NCBI RefSeq assembly: GCF_965219595.1
Contig: NZ_OZ244781.1
Span: 2,170,001 to 2,234,000 of the forward strand
Direction: 5' to 3'
Origin: Poriferisodalis sp022821985
GTDB lineage: Bacteria > Actinomycetota > Acidimicrobiia > Acidimicrobiales > Poriferisodalaceae
DNA length: 64,000 bases
Below the pieces are notes generated by a model, which saw nothing but the letters and a program-made list of their open reading frames with translations, was not told the DNA's origin and did no database searches. Below are positions 45,101 through 52,825 of this stretch, piece by piece. The first letter of the stretch is position 1. The number at the start of each line of letters is the position of its first letter. Made by a program: the position numbers and the translations under genes.

Positions 45101-45880
45101 TCATGTCAACCTCCTGAAGTGTTCGATGACCGCCGCGAGCCGGTCCAAGTAGCGCTCGGACCGCTTCTCGTCGAACGTGGTGTAGATGATCTCGAGATCG
45201 TCCTCATCAAGGCCGTACAGGTGAGCCACACATGCATCGAGCTCGTGAATCAGGTCCTGCTTGGTCGCCTCGTTATTCGCTGAGCCAACGGGTACCCCGA
45301 CCTCTGCGGCCCACTCCGCGAACCGGTCATCGACAGCAGCTAGCCGTCCCGCAATCTCGACCACCCGATCCCGCACAGGATTTCCCTTGCCCGGGTCCGG
45401 AATGGACAGCAATCCCAACTGCTCGAATGTCATGTGCAATTCGACGCTGCGGCGAGCCTGCCAGTCACAGGGCATGGACGAAAGCACACCGAGAAGGAAG
45501 GCCTCATCCGTCGGCGTGCCAGCAACCCTGAGGAGATACGGCGCTTGATGCACTATGACTCGCTCACCGGGCACGAGCGCTGCGATCAGCGAGCGTGTAT
45601 CAGTCGCCCTAGCTACGTCACGAAAGGTGATTCGTGCGTGCAGACACGGCAACGTATCCGGATTGTCAGTAGTGGCGTGTTCCTGTGCGGCGAAGGCCGA
45701 GGCGGATTTCGAACGCTGCGTCAGGCGTTTGTCGTGTAGGTGCTCGATCATCTCATCGGCAACGGCGCTGTCGTAGTAGGTGCCCGTGTCGGGCTCCCAG
45801 ATGTTGAACGACGAGCCCTTGTAGACGGGCCAGATGTCAGGCATCTCGAGGCCTACTTGTTCGCCGAGCCGCAGCGCCAT
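45101..45880 (-). CDS. C-terminal fragment of the Eco57I-type DNA methyltransferase
   Basis: A 259-residue frame beginning MALRLGEQVGLEMPDIWPVY and containing KGSSFNIWEPDTGTYYDSAV, a Cys/His stretch CLHARITFRDVARA, SLIAALVPGERVIVHQAPYL and a C-terminal helical end LDRLAAVIEHFRRLT. These are the target-recognition and C-terminal segments of Eco57I/PglX-like methyltransferases, not an independent protein. Its ATG lies inside the third copy of a tandem repeat and has no ribosome site, so the frame was probably continuous with the upstream fragments once. It ends 79 nt before the helicase start. Confidence 0.7.
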   Translation of the reverse strand: MALRLGEQVGLEMPDIWPVYKGSSFNIWEPDTGTYYDSAVADEMIEHLHDKRLTQRSKSASAFAAQEHATTDNPDTLPCLHARITFRDVARATDTRSLIAALVPGERVIVHQAPYLLRVAGTPTDEAFLLGVLSSMPCDWQARRSVELHMTFEQLGLLSIPDPGKGNPVRDRVVEIAGRLAAVDDRFAEWAAEVGVPVGSANNEATKQDLIHELDACVAHLYGLDEDDLEIIYTTFDEKRSERYLDRLAAVIEHFRRLT

Positions 45881-46073
45881 CGTCGTTCACGAACCGCTCC
45901 CGGTCCCGGGTCGCGTCGAACTCACGGACAGGGCGGAAGCGCCATCGTCGTTCATGAAGAGGTGTCGGTCGTGCGTCGCGTGGAGCTCGGCGATTGGGCG
46001 GAAGCGCCATCGTCGTTGAGGAAGCGGTGCCGGTCGGTCGTGGCGTTGAGGTCGCCCTGGACCGGTCGGAACC
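45876..46073 (-). repeat. Three tandem 65-68-nt copies of a methyltransferase segment, one per reading frame
   Basis: On the plus strand GCCATCGTCGTT begins copies at 45876, 45941 and 46006 (65-nt period; the last unit is 68 nt). On the minus strand each encodes an R-F-R-P...D-A/N-T-x-D-R...F-x-N-D-D-G segment, but in three different frames: FRPVQGDLNATTDRHRFLND, FRPIAELHATHDRHLFMND and FRPVREFDATRDRERFVND. The copies are clearly homologous but diverged. Confidence 0.85.
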
Positions 46074-46537
46074 GCCACGTTCGTGGCCGTTCCTGATGCT
46101 TGAGAATCTTGCGGGGGGGGGGGGGCCAGCGCGTCTGGCGCATTCGCGCCATCGAAACGCGGCTGCAGCTTCATACGCCGCCACACGCGGAAGGCATCAC
46201 GTCGCGGAATCTGCGGAAAGGCTGCTGTGTTGGACCAGCTCAGGAATTCTGAGACCGGGATCAGTTCGGGCTTGCCGTCGACCAGTTCTCGAAAGTGAGC
46301 GAGCGAGCGGGCCGGTCCGGGGTAGATCGCTACGTGCGGGTCGTCGGCTTCGGCCTCAAAGCCACCCCCATGGTTCGGCGGCCCGGCTGCGCTTGCGGGC
46401 CGCGACGATGGCGATCGTGTAGCGGCCGTCCACGTCGTCGAACGTCCATTGTTGGGCATTGAGGCACGTGACGACCGTGAGTTGCGCGTGACCGCGGCCA
46501 GCACCACCGTGTAGGAGTTGTGGACTCCCTCGAACAC
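45887..46537 (-). pseudogene. Middle fragment of the Eco57I-type methyltransferase, frame-disrupted
   Basis: A 216-codon open frame. The start has KGWVFEGVHNSYTVVLAAVT, a methyltransferase core strand, then about 35 out-of-frame residues, then a plausible segment FEAEADDPHVAIYPGPARSL, REFVDGKP-like FRELVDGKPELIPVSEFLS and DAFRVWRRMKLQPRFDGANA. The frame then crosses C13 and enters the tandem repeats, where only copy 2 is in this frame, and stops in copy 3, 7 nt before the start of the C-terminal fragment (which is in the same frame). It has no start signal of its own. Confidence 0.7.
46113..46125. repeat. G13 homopolymer (C13 on the coding strand)
   Basis: Thirteen G on the plus strand inside the broken methyltransferase gene. 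The coding frame that makes sense differs on either side of it. Confidence 0.9.
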
Positions 46538-49500
46538 CCAACCCTTGTGATTGATGAGGGTTGAGGTGGCGATGCACTGGATTTGTCCCCCCCCCCCCCG
46601 TCGATGCTGACAATCTCCTGACGCCAGTTCGCCATGCCCGCGTCAGAGACGGCCGAACGCGGCAAGACGATGCCCAGCCTGCCGCCATCGCGGCAGAGCG
46701 CGAGATTCGCCCACGCGAACGCCTTGTACAGGTCGGTCTGGCCGGTGCCGAGATGGGGGAACGCCGCTCGCAGGATCAGCTTGAGAAACTCCGCGCGTTC
46801 TCGCTCGGACTCAAACTCCCCTGTGAGATCAGGCCGTTGCGCTTCCAGCGTGTCAATGCGTTCCCGGCGGCGCGCGACCGGCAGCGAGCGCACGCCGGGC
46901 AAGTGCATGCCCCACCACACTTCGCGGTCGACCACCACTTTCTCCCACGGCGGGTTGCCCAGCAGGCAATCGAAGCCGCTCCGCCCTGATCTCGCGAATA
47001 CCTCGGGCCATGTCGTCGGGTAGTGAACGGGCGCCAGTCGTTCGATGACGCTTCGCACCACAGGGTCATCAGCCAGTGCGGCGATACGAGCCGGGGTGAA
47101 GTCAAAATCGCGATGTATCTCGATCATCCCAGCACGGACAGCGGTCGCCACGTCGAACACGTCGTCGATTGGTCGGACTGCTGAACGAGTGGCGAAGTGA
47201 GCATCCCTCGCCGCTGCCACTTCGGACTTGTCAGCGTCGTTCAGCGCGGCGAGCCGAGCCAGCGGCTCGTGGATCGCCTCGATCATGATCTCCAACTGGT
47301 GTACGAACAGCGAGGGTTGCGATTTGTCTCCTTTGGGCCGAACAGCCAACGCGCCGTCCTCCACCGAAGCAACGCCGGTGAGGCTGTCGCCGTGGACGAG
47401 GTTGTGGTCGAGGAAGGACAGCGGGAGGCCGGGCACGAAGGTGTGGACCCAGATGGCGAGACGCGCCAGCTCGACGGCAACGCGGTTCTTGTCGACGCCA
47501 TAGACGCAGTGTCGAGCAATCTGGCGACGCAGCAGCGAGCCGGTCTCGATCTCGACTCCGTCGCCCAAGTCGCCGAGTTCGTCCATGGCGACGTTTCGCA
47601 GCCTGTTCAGTTCCACCGTGATCGCCGGAACCGGGTGTAGCGAAAGCCATGCCGACAGACGTGCCTCGATCCGGTCGACTGCCGCCACGAGGAAATGAGC
47701 GGAACCCATGGCGATGTCTGCACACCGGAAGTCGAAGAACGCCGCAGCCACCCCAGCGTCGTCATCAGCGTCTCGCAGCGTGTCGAGCCGGCCGAGGTGG
47801 TCGTCGAGCGCGGGTTCGAGCGCGTGATCCAGCAGGTGCTCTACCGCGAACGGCTTGGTGAAGTAGGAACCTGTCGCCTTGCGGGCGCCGGAAAGGTTGT
47901 GGAAGTACACCTCGCCGGCCTTCACCACCGCCTCGTCCTTCGCTCCGGCAGGCACATACTGCAGGTCGCTTTTGACTTTCTTGACGGTCAGGTCGTCAGG
48001 TGCAACTGACAGCTTCGATTCCAGCAAACCCTCATAGATCGTTCCAAACTCCCGCACCGACAGCGACCGGAAGTCGACGGGACCCAGCCCCTGAGGGCCG
48101 TGGTCGACCAGCGCCGCCGCAAGAGCGGGGCCGAACTCGGCGTTAGTGAGGCGCAACTGTGCGATCGCTGCGCCGGTAGGGCTGACCTTCGGATCCTCAG
48201 AGAACAGGCCTCCGTTGTAGGTCGGCACGCCCCAGTCGGCGTTGCCCTGGTTGACCGCATCCCACAGGCCGCATACGTCATCCCACATGTCGGTGGCGCG
48301 CTTGTCGAAATGAGTCCTGGCGTTGTGCTCGTCATCGGCGAGTCGTTGAGCCATGCGCGACAGCGAGTGATCCGCGTAGCGGCCGTTGCTGCGGTAGGGG
48401 AGCAGATCCTTGTCTTCGGCGTAGGCGACGAACAACAGCCGGAACAAGATGACCATGACTTGTTCGTAAGCGTTGTCGAGGACGGTTTCGCTGATGCCGC
48501 CTGCGGGCGAGTTGTCGCCGAGCCGCGTTGCGACAGCCTGAGCCAGCGTCGGAACCGTCTCGTGGTAGACCCGTTCGCGCAGCCGGACAGCGAGATCGGC
48601 GGCAAAGCGCTCGGAGTCGTCGAGAATCTCATGCAGCGAACCGCCACGGGCGATTGCAGTGGCCGAGAACAGCAGGTGCAGGTAGCCGGCCTGTGCGGCA
48701 GCGAGGAGCGACAGGTTCAGCTCGACGTACGTCTCTGCTCGGCCCTTGCGACCCACGCCGACGCCGGGCCGTGCTGAGTAGAGGCGAATCTCCGAGGCGC
48801 GGGTGAGTACCACCCAGTCGACGTTCTCCCGATCCGCCAGCGCCAGAGCTCTCGACACAGGCGACATGCCGTCGAACCGGTCGGACGGCGCTTCGAACGG
48901 TTCGCTGTCGTCGCAGAACACGGCGATGGCCTCGCGCCGACCGGCGATCGTCAGCAATGAGGCGTTTGTGGCGAGCGTCGCAATCTTGTAGCCCAATCCC
49001 TCGATGAGCCGGCGGCCTCGCTTGTCGAGCAGCGGAGCGGCATCGCCTCTGGCAGATGCCCAGTCGGGGCGCAGCGGGACGCCCGCGGTGAGTTCCTGGG
49101 TTGCGAGCAAACCCGAGTTGTGGAGGCCGGGAAACGGCGAGTCCAGTTCCGGAAGGGCGGCCATCAGCAGGCGGGTGGCCGCATGATGATTCGGTTCGCT
49201 GAGGGCGACGTCGGCAAGACGCTCGGCTTGGGATACCTCCACATCGAGATGCGGCACCGGATGGTCGCCTGTCGGACCGCATAGGGCTACGCACTCGCCG
49301 CCTGAAGCCTCAGGCGATGGGTAGAACACGATCAGCAGCACCGGTGCAGCCCGCTTGTTCCGTCGGGCCGCCCATGCGGCACGCAGATCGGCCACAGTCG
49401 GCTTGCGGGTGGCTGTCGCGACCGCTACCTCTAGGCCATTGCGCCCCGGTTGGACGAACAGCTGGACGGCTGCAAGGGAGTTCGGAAACCCAGACGGCGC

Positions 49501-49542
49501 CGTCCACGTCTGCGGCACCCGGTCAATGAGGAACTCCTCCAT
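46330..49542 (-). CDS. N-terminal two thirds of an Eco57I/PglX-like N6-adenine DNA methyltransferase
   Basis: A 1070-codon frame, of which about 980 codons are genuine. It includes an N-terminal region with nuclease-like strands (about 170-260), a helical region VLDNAYEQVMVILFRLLFVA (about 355), the gene-family segment FGTIYEGLLE, KATGSYFTKPFAVEHLLDHA, AdoMet motif I as DIAMGSAHFLVAAVD (about 606), and motif IV CLLGNPPWEKV (about 860). The genuine sequence ends at VSIDGGGG, where a G13 tract (46587-46599) shifts the frame; the last 85 codons are out-of-frame filler. Changing G13 to G14 or G11 would join this frame to the next fragment. ATG 49542 has no clear ribosome site. Likely the modification half of a two-gene restriction or defence unit with the PLD-SNF2 helicase. 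Confidence 0.8.
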   Translation of the reverse strand: MEEFLIDRVPQTWTAPSGFPNSLAAVQLFVQPGRNGLEVAVATATRKPTVADLRAAWAARRNKRAAPVLLIVFYPSPEASGGECVALCGPTGDHPVPHLDVEVSQAERLADVALSEPNHHAATRLLMAALPELDSPFPGLHNSGLLATQELTAGVPLRPDWASARGDAAPLLDKRGRRLIEGLGYKIATLATNASLLTIAGRREAIAVFCDDSEPFEAPSDRFDGMSPVSRALALADRENVDWVVLTRASEIRLYSARPGVGVGRKGRAETYVELNLSLLAAAQAGYLHLLFSATAIARGGSLHEILDDSERFAADLAVRLRERVYHETVPTLAQAVATRLGDNSPAGGISETVLDNAYEQVMVILFRLLFVAYAEDKDLLPYRSNGRYADHSLSRMAQRLADDEHNARTHFDKRATDMWDDVCGLWDAVNQGNADWGVPTYNGGLFSEDPKVSPTGAAIAQLRLTNAEFGPALAAALVDHGPQGLGPVDFRSLSVREFGTIYEGLLESKLSVAPDDLTVKKVKSDLQYVPAGAKDEAVVKAGEVYFHNLSGARKATGSYFTKPFAVEHLLDHALEPALDDHLGRLDTLRDADDDAGVAAAFFDFRCADIAMGSAHFLVAAVDRIEARLSAWLSLHPVPAITVELNRLRNVAMDELGDLGDGVEIETGSLLRRQIARHCVYGVDKNRVAVELARLAIWVHTFVPGLPLSFLDHNLVHGDSLTGVASVEDGALAVRPKGDKSQPSLFVHQLEIMIEAIHEPLARLAALNDADKSEVAAARDAHFATRSAVRPIDDVFDVATAVRAGMIEIHRDFDFTPARIAALADDPVVRSVIERLAPVHYPTTWPEVFARSGRSGFDCLLGNPPWEKVVVDREVWWGMHLPGVRSLPVARRRERIDTLEAQRPDLTGEFESERERAEFLKLILRAAFPHLGTGQTDLYKAFAWANLALCRDGGRLGIVLPRSAVSDAGMANWRQEIVSIDGGGGDKSSASPPQPSSITRVGCSRESTTPTRWCWPRSRATHGRHVPQCPTMDVRRRGRPLHDRHRRGPQAQPGRRTMGVALRPKPTTRT
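46390..46580 (-). repeat. 92-nt offset duplication of a methyltransferase core strand in two frames
   Basis: KGWVFEGVHNSYTVVLAAV (W at 46538-46540) and QQWTFDDVDGRYTIAIVAA (W at 46446-46448) are homologous versions of one structural element, 92 nt apart and in different frames. A normal gene would have only one. Confidence 0.7.
46587..46599. repeat. C13 homopolymer (G13 on the coding strand)
   Basis: Thirteen C on the plus strand. On the coding strand this encodes Gly codons, and 13 G puts the methyltransferase out of frame with its continuation, whereas 11 or 14 G would restore it. Confidence 0.9.
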
Positions 49543-49689
49543 GAGAGCGCTGAGCGTAGTTCCGCGGCGAAGTTCAGGTGATTCCGTGGCGCTTTGGGCT
49601 TGCAGGGCGTTGCGTGGGCGCGACTGGTCCGGCTTGGGTGTGAGCGAACAGGCTGATTGCGGGAATCATCGAACCCCGCAATGACTACC

Positions 49690-49819
49690 CGTCAGTGCTT
49701 TGGATATGTAATTTACTGACATTGACTATTATAGCCAATAATTAGATGTAACATATCTGTAATGAACTGAATAGCTTTGAATAGGCCTTCTTGTCACATG
49801 CAGCGGCTATGATGAACGT
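49690..49819. promoter_or_regulatory. AT-rich divergent promoter region
   Basis: The most AT-rich stretch of the window lies between divergent starts 49542 (minus) and 49820 (plus). It has a perfect TATAAT on the minus strand (49728-49733) inside ATTAT-agcca-ATAAT, and TATGAT (49808-49813) 6 nt before ATG 49820, suggesting a leaderless HNH-gene transcript. The remainder of the 277-nt spacer (49543-49689) holds nothing recognisable. Confidence 0.5.
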
Positions 49820-51448
49820 ATGTTCTCACAGGTGCAGCAGGCGCTTGAATCCCTCAGCGCAGCCCTCGACGGCGTCGAGATGGCACCGACCGGCGAACTG
49901 CGGCGCGCACTAGGTCTCGCCAAGTCCCTGCGCACCAAGGCTGAGCTGCTGGAGACCCGAGCCGCTTCGCTGGTCGCCCAGCGTGAACGGCACGGCGACG
50001 GGGGCGCCGGGCTGCTGAGCCAAGTCGGCGGCCGGTCCCGATCCGAGGCTGCCCGCAACGTCCGGGTCACGGCGGAACTGACCGCGCTGCCCGACGCGCA
50101 GTCGGCAGTCGCCGAGGGCGAGATCAGCTTCGCGAACGCTGCGAGCCTGGCGCAGGCCGCACGCAAGACCAGCCCCGAGGCAGTCCAAGACGATGCCGAC
50201 CTGGTCGAAATGGCCAAAGCACTGCCCGCAGACGAGTTCGCGCAGGCTGCCCAGCGCTGGACAATCCAGCACCAGAGCGCGTCCAACCTGGAAGCACAGC
50301 ATCGCCGCAACCGGCGCAATCGCAGCGTGCGGTTCTGGAACGGCGAAGACGGCACCGTGCAGATGCGCGGTGCGTTCGACGCCGAGATGGGCGCACGAAT
50401 CCAGAGCCGCCTGCGCGACACAGCCGAACAGCTTCGACGCGCCGACCGCCGCAAGCTCCGCGACAGCACCCATGCCGCGGGAGGCACCGCTGACCCAGGT
50501 GAAAACGGAGCTGCCGTCAATGGGACGACGCCTCCTGGCACGCGGGTCGAAGCTGTTGTTCGGACACGTGATCAACGCATGGCCGACGCCCTCGACAGGC
50601 TGCTCGCCGGCGCCCCATCGACTGCTACGGCCCCGACAGGCGCTGCTGCTGGCCCTGGCCCTGGCGCCGCCGCGGAGTCCTCTGAGGTACCCACGTCGGC
50701 AAACCGTCCGTTCGCCGGAGACCACTCCGCAGCGGAGTCTTCTGAGACCTCAGCAGCGCTGATTCGAACGCCGTCGGCGGACGATCTGATCGGCCTTGAG
50801 CAGCGTCGCACGGTCACGGAGATCATCGTGCGAGCCGATCTCGACGCACTGCTGGGCAAGCCCGGCGGTATTGCCGAGATCGCCGGCGCCGGTCCCATCC
50901 CACCGAGCACGCTGGATCGGCTCCTCTGCGGCGCCGACCTGTCGTTAGTCTTGTGCGGCGCAGACTTCACACCGCTATACGAGGCCGTTGCCAGCCGGGC
51001 GCCGACCGCGGCTCAGCGCCGCGCCCTGATCGCCCGCGACGGCGCATGCATCGGCTGCGGCGAACCCCCCGGCGAATGCGAGGCGCACCACATCATTCCG
51101 TGGAAATGCGGCGGCAAGACACGCGTCGACAACCTCGTGCTGGTGTGCTGGTCATGCCACGACCTCATCCACGACCACAACTGGCGAGTGATCGTCCGCG
51201 ACGGCCGGTTTCGGCTGGCCCCACCCGACCCGGCACATCCGCACAACCCAGCCCGATCGCGCAAACCAGTCAGCAAAGTGCGAACAGGCGGTGTGAACCA
51301 GTCGGCGGATAGTCGCGGCCACAGTGAGGGCAGGGAAGCTGCCGGCCCCACTTCGATGGATCGAGATATGGGTGACGATGGCTCCCCGACCGAAGACGAC
51401 CGATCACCGCCAGAAAGCGATCAACACGACCTGTTCACAGCGGCATGA
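49820..51448 (+). CDS. DUF222/13E12-repeat family HNH endonuclease
   Basis: A 542-residue protein. The N-terminal DUF222 region (about 10-230, helical, Glu/Ala-rich) opens VQQALESLSAALDGVE and holds the RSRSEAARNVRVTAELTALP helix. A Pro/Ala/Ser-rich variable linker follows (about 230-330). The C-terminal HNH nuclease is CIGCGEPPGECEAHHIIPW, then DNLVLVCWSCHDLIHDHNW, with all His/Asn and Zn-Cys residues kept. These genes are multicopy and probably mobile in Actinobacteria (13E12 repeats of Mycobacterium tuberculosis); biological role unresolved. Its 3' end overlaps the convergent rsmD gene by 28 nt. Confidence 0.9.
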   Translation: MFSQVQQALESLSAALDGVEMAPTGELRRALGLAKSLRTKAELLETRAASLVAQRERHGDGGAGLLSQVGGRSRSEAARNVRVTAELTALPDAQSAVAEGEISFANAASLAQAARKTSPEAVQDDADLVEMAKALPADEFAQAAQRWTIQHQSASNLEAQHRRNRRNRSVRFWNGEDGTVQMRGAFDAEMGARIQSRLRDTAEQLRRADRRKLRDSTHAAGGTADPGENGAAVNGTTPPGTRVEAVVRTRDQRMADALDRLLAGAPSTATAPTGAAAGPGPGAAAESSEVPTSANRPFAGDHSAAESSETSAALIRTPSADDLIGLEQRRTVTEIIVRADLDALLGKPGGIAEIAGAGPIPPSTLDRLLCGADLSLVLCGADFTPLYEAVASRAPTAAQRRALIARDGACIGCGEPPGECEAHHIIPWKCGGKTRVDNLVLVCWSCHDLIHDHNWRVIVRDGRFRLAPPDPAHPHNPARSRKPVSKVRTGGVNQSADSRGHSEGREAAGPTSMDRDMGDDGSPTEDDRSPPESDQHDLFTAA

Positions 51449-51981
51449 AACTTGCTGTCTCGCCGCACCAGCAGGGTGACGACGGGCGTGCCGTAGCGGC
51501 GCACGCGATGCGTCTGCCACGCATGGTTCGAACCGGGCTCGATCTCGCGGTCCGATTCGCACACCAGCACGTTGGCGTTGACTGTGTCGAGGACATCGCT
51601 CCAGCCTTCGAACCGATAGGGCGGATCGGCGAATGCAAGGTCGACCGGATCGCCATGGACCGCGAGGTACCGGCCGACGTCGGACCGAATCACCGTGGCG
51701 CGATCGCTGATGCCGAGTGCTGTCAGGTTGGTTGCGATGGTTCGGCAGGCCGCTGCGTCGGAGTCCACGAGCGTGGCGTGCGCGGCACCGCGCGAGAGCG
51801 CCTCGATGCCGAGCGCGCCGGAGCCGGCGAACAGGTCCAGCACCGTGGCGTCCTCGGGCAACCCCAGACTCACGAGCATGTTGAATATGGCCTCGCGGGC
51901 GCGGTCCGATGTCGGACGAACCGCCTTCGTGCCGGCCATCTCCAGGCGGCGACCGCGCAACGCCCCGCCGACAACGCGCAT
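51421..51981 (-). CDS. rsmD: 16S rRNA (guanine966-N2)-methyltransferase
   Basis: A 186-residue methyltransferase from ATG 51981; the longer frame to 52509 is rejected. It opens MRVVGGALRGRRLEMAG, an RsmD signature, then RPTSDRAREAIFNML, AdoMet motif I VLDLFAGSGALGIEALSRGA, and the catalytic LAFADPPYRFEGW. It methylates G966 in the small-subunit rRNA during assembly. A TACGGT box 6 nt before the start suggests a leaderless transcript. It is on the opposite strand from its usual neighbours recG (35.1 kb) and coaD (52.3 kb), which is unusual. Confidence 0.93.
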   Translation of the reverse strand: MRVVGGALRGRRLEMAGTKAVRPTSDRAREAIFNMLVSLGLPEDATVLDLFAGSGALGIEALSRGAAHATLVDSDAAACRTIATNLTALGISDRATVIRSDVGRYLAVHGDPVDLAFADPPYRFEGWSDVLDTVNANVLVCESDREIEPGSNHAWQTHRVRRYGTPVVTLLVRRDSKFHAAVNRSC

Positions 51982-51987
51982 GGCGTC

Positions 51988-51993
51988 ACCGTA
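51988..51993 (-). promoter_or_regulatory. -10 box of a probable leaderless promoter for rsmD
   Basis: TACGGT on the minus strand ends 6 nt before ATG 51981, consistent with rsmD now being transcribed alone. Confidence 0.35.
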
Positions 51994-52041
51994 GGCGGGA
52001 GGCCCACGGGTGTGGCAGCAGGCGTATGCGACACTGCGACC

Positions 52042-52221
52042 ATGGACGACGTCGCGGTGCCCGCAGAGATCGTCTGCGTCGACTGCGGTGGGCGCTGCGG
52101 TCTGCTGAGCGTGCCGGAGCCGGACTGGGGCTTCCAGCCCGGAGATGTCGTCGCCTACCGCTGTGCTGACTGCGGCGATCGCTGGGATCTCATCGTCCCT
52201 GACACCGAAACCGCAGGCTGA
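52042..52221 (+). CDS. Small zinc-ribbon protein
   Basis: A 59-residue protein with ATG 52042, two Cys-x2-Cys pairs (EIVCVDCGGRCGLLS and VAYRCADCGDRWDLIV) and a GFQPGDVVAYRC strand between them, a classic zinc-ribbon layout. The short acidic tail ends PDTETAG. No function is assigned. It sits between divergent rsmD and coaD. Too short for strong statistics, but the paired Cys motifs make it convincing. Confidence 0.65.
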   Translation: MDDVAVPAEIVCVDCGGRCGLLSVPEPDWGFQPGDVVAYRCADCGDRWDLIVPDTETAG

Positions 52222-52333
52222 TCCGGGCCGCGGCATCGCCTGCCGGCTCGGCGGGGAGGGTCCCTCGATTCGTGACCGTGGCGCGGTACGGTCGCCCCAC
52301 TGGACACGGATCGATCCGGAGGGACCGTTTTCG

Positions 52334-52825
52334 GTGGTCATGGCGATGTATCCAGGCTCGTTCGATCCTGTGCACAACGGGCATCTCGACGTGATATCGA
52401 CGGCGTCTCGGCTGTTCGATTCGGTCACGGTCGCGGCCATGCGGAATCCAGCCAAGGCCACGCCCCTGTTCTCCGATGACGAGCGCGTCGCGATGATCGT
52501 CGAAGCCACGAGTCATCTCGGCAACGTCTCGGTGGTGCAGTTCGGAGAACTGGTCGTCGACCTTGCTCAGCGCCTCGGTGCCGATGTCATCGTGAAGGGG
52601 CTTCGCAGCCAGAGCGACTTCGAGTCGGAGTTGCGCATGGCGCACATGAATCACTCGGTCACCGGTGTTGAGACCGTCTTCGTCCCTCCGCGGACCGAGC
52701 ATCTCTTCATCGCTTCCAACTACATCCGGGAGATCACCAAGTTCGGCGGCGACTGCTCGCACCTCGTGCCGCCTGCGGTGGCCGCTCGACTGAAGCAGCA
52801 CATCACGCAGGAGGCGGGCACATGA
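52334..52825 (+). CDS. coaD: Phosphopantetheine adenylyltransferase
   Basis: A 163-residue nucleotidyltransferase. GTG 52334 is chosen because GGAGGG lies 10 nt upstream; ATG 52340 also fits (spacing 16). The active-site motifs are MYPGSFDPVHNGHLDVIST (HxGH) and the C-terminal IASNYIREITKFGGDCSHLV, with DVIVKGLRSQSDFESELRM and VETVFVPPRTEHLFIAS between. It adenylates 4'-phosphopantetheine in CoA synthesis, the penultimate step. It overlaps the next gene by ATGA. Confidence 0.94.
   Translation: MVMAMYPGSFDPVHNGHLDVISTASRLFDSVTVAAMRNPAKATPLFSDDERVAMIVEATSHLGNVSVVQFGELVVDLAQRLGADVIVKGLRSQSDFESELRMAHMNHSVTGVETVFVPPRTEHLFIASNYIREITKFGGDCSHLVPPAVAARLKQHITQEAGT

Noticed and set aside
46113..46599. 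Invertible DNA segment bounded by G13 and C13
   Set aside because: The two tracts are inverted, but the sequences flanking them show no further inverted repeat or recombinase site, so inversion is not supported; slippage fits better.
41581..49542. Assignment of the helicase-methyltransferase pair to DISARM or BREX
   Set aside because: The other core genes of those systems are absent and domain order differs; a name would be a guess.
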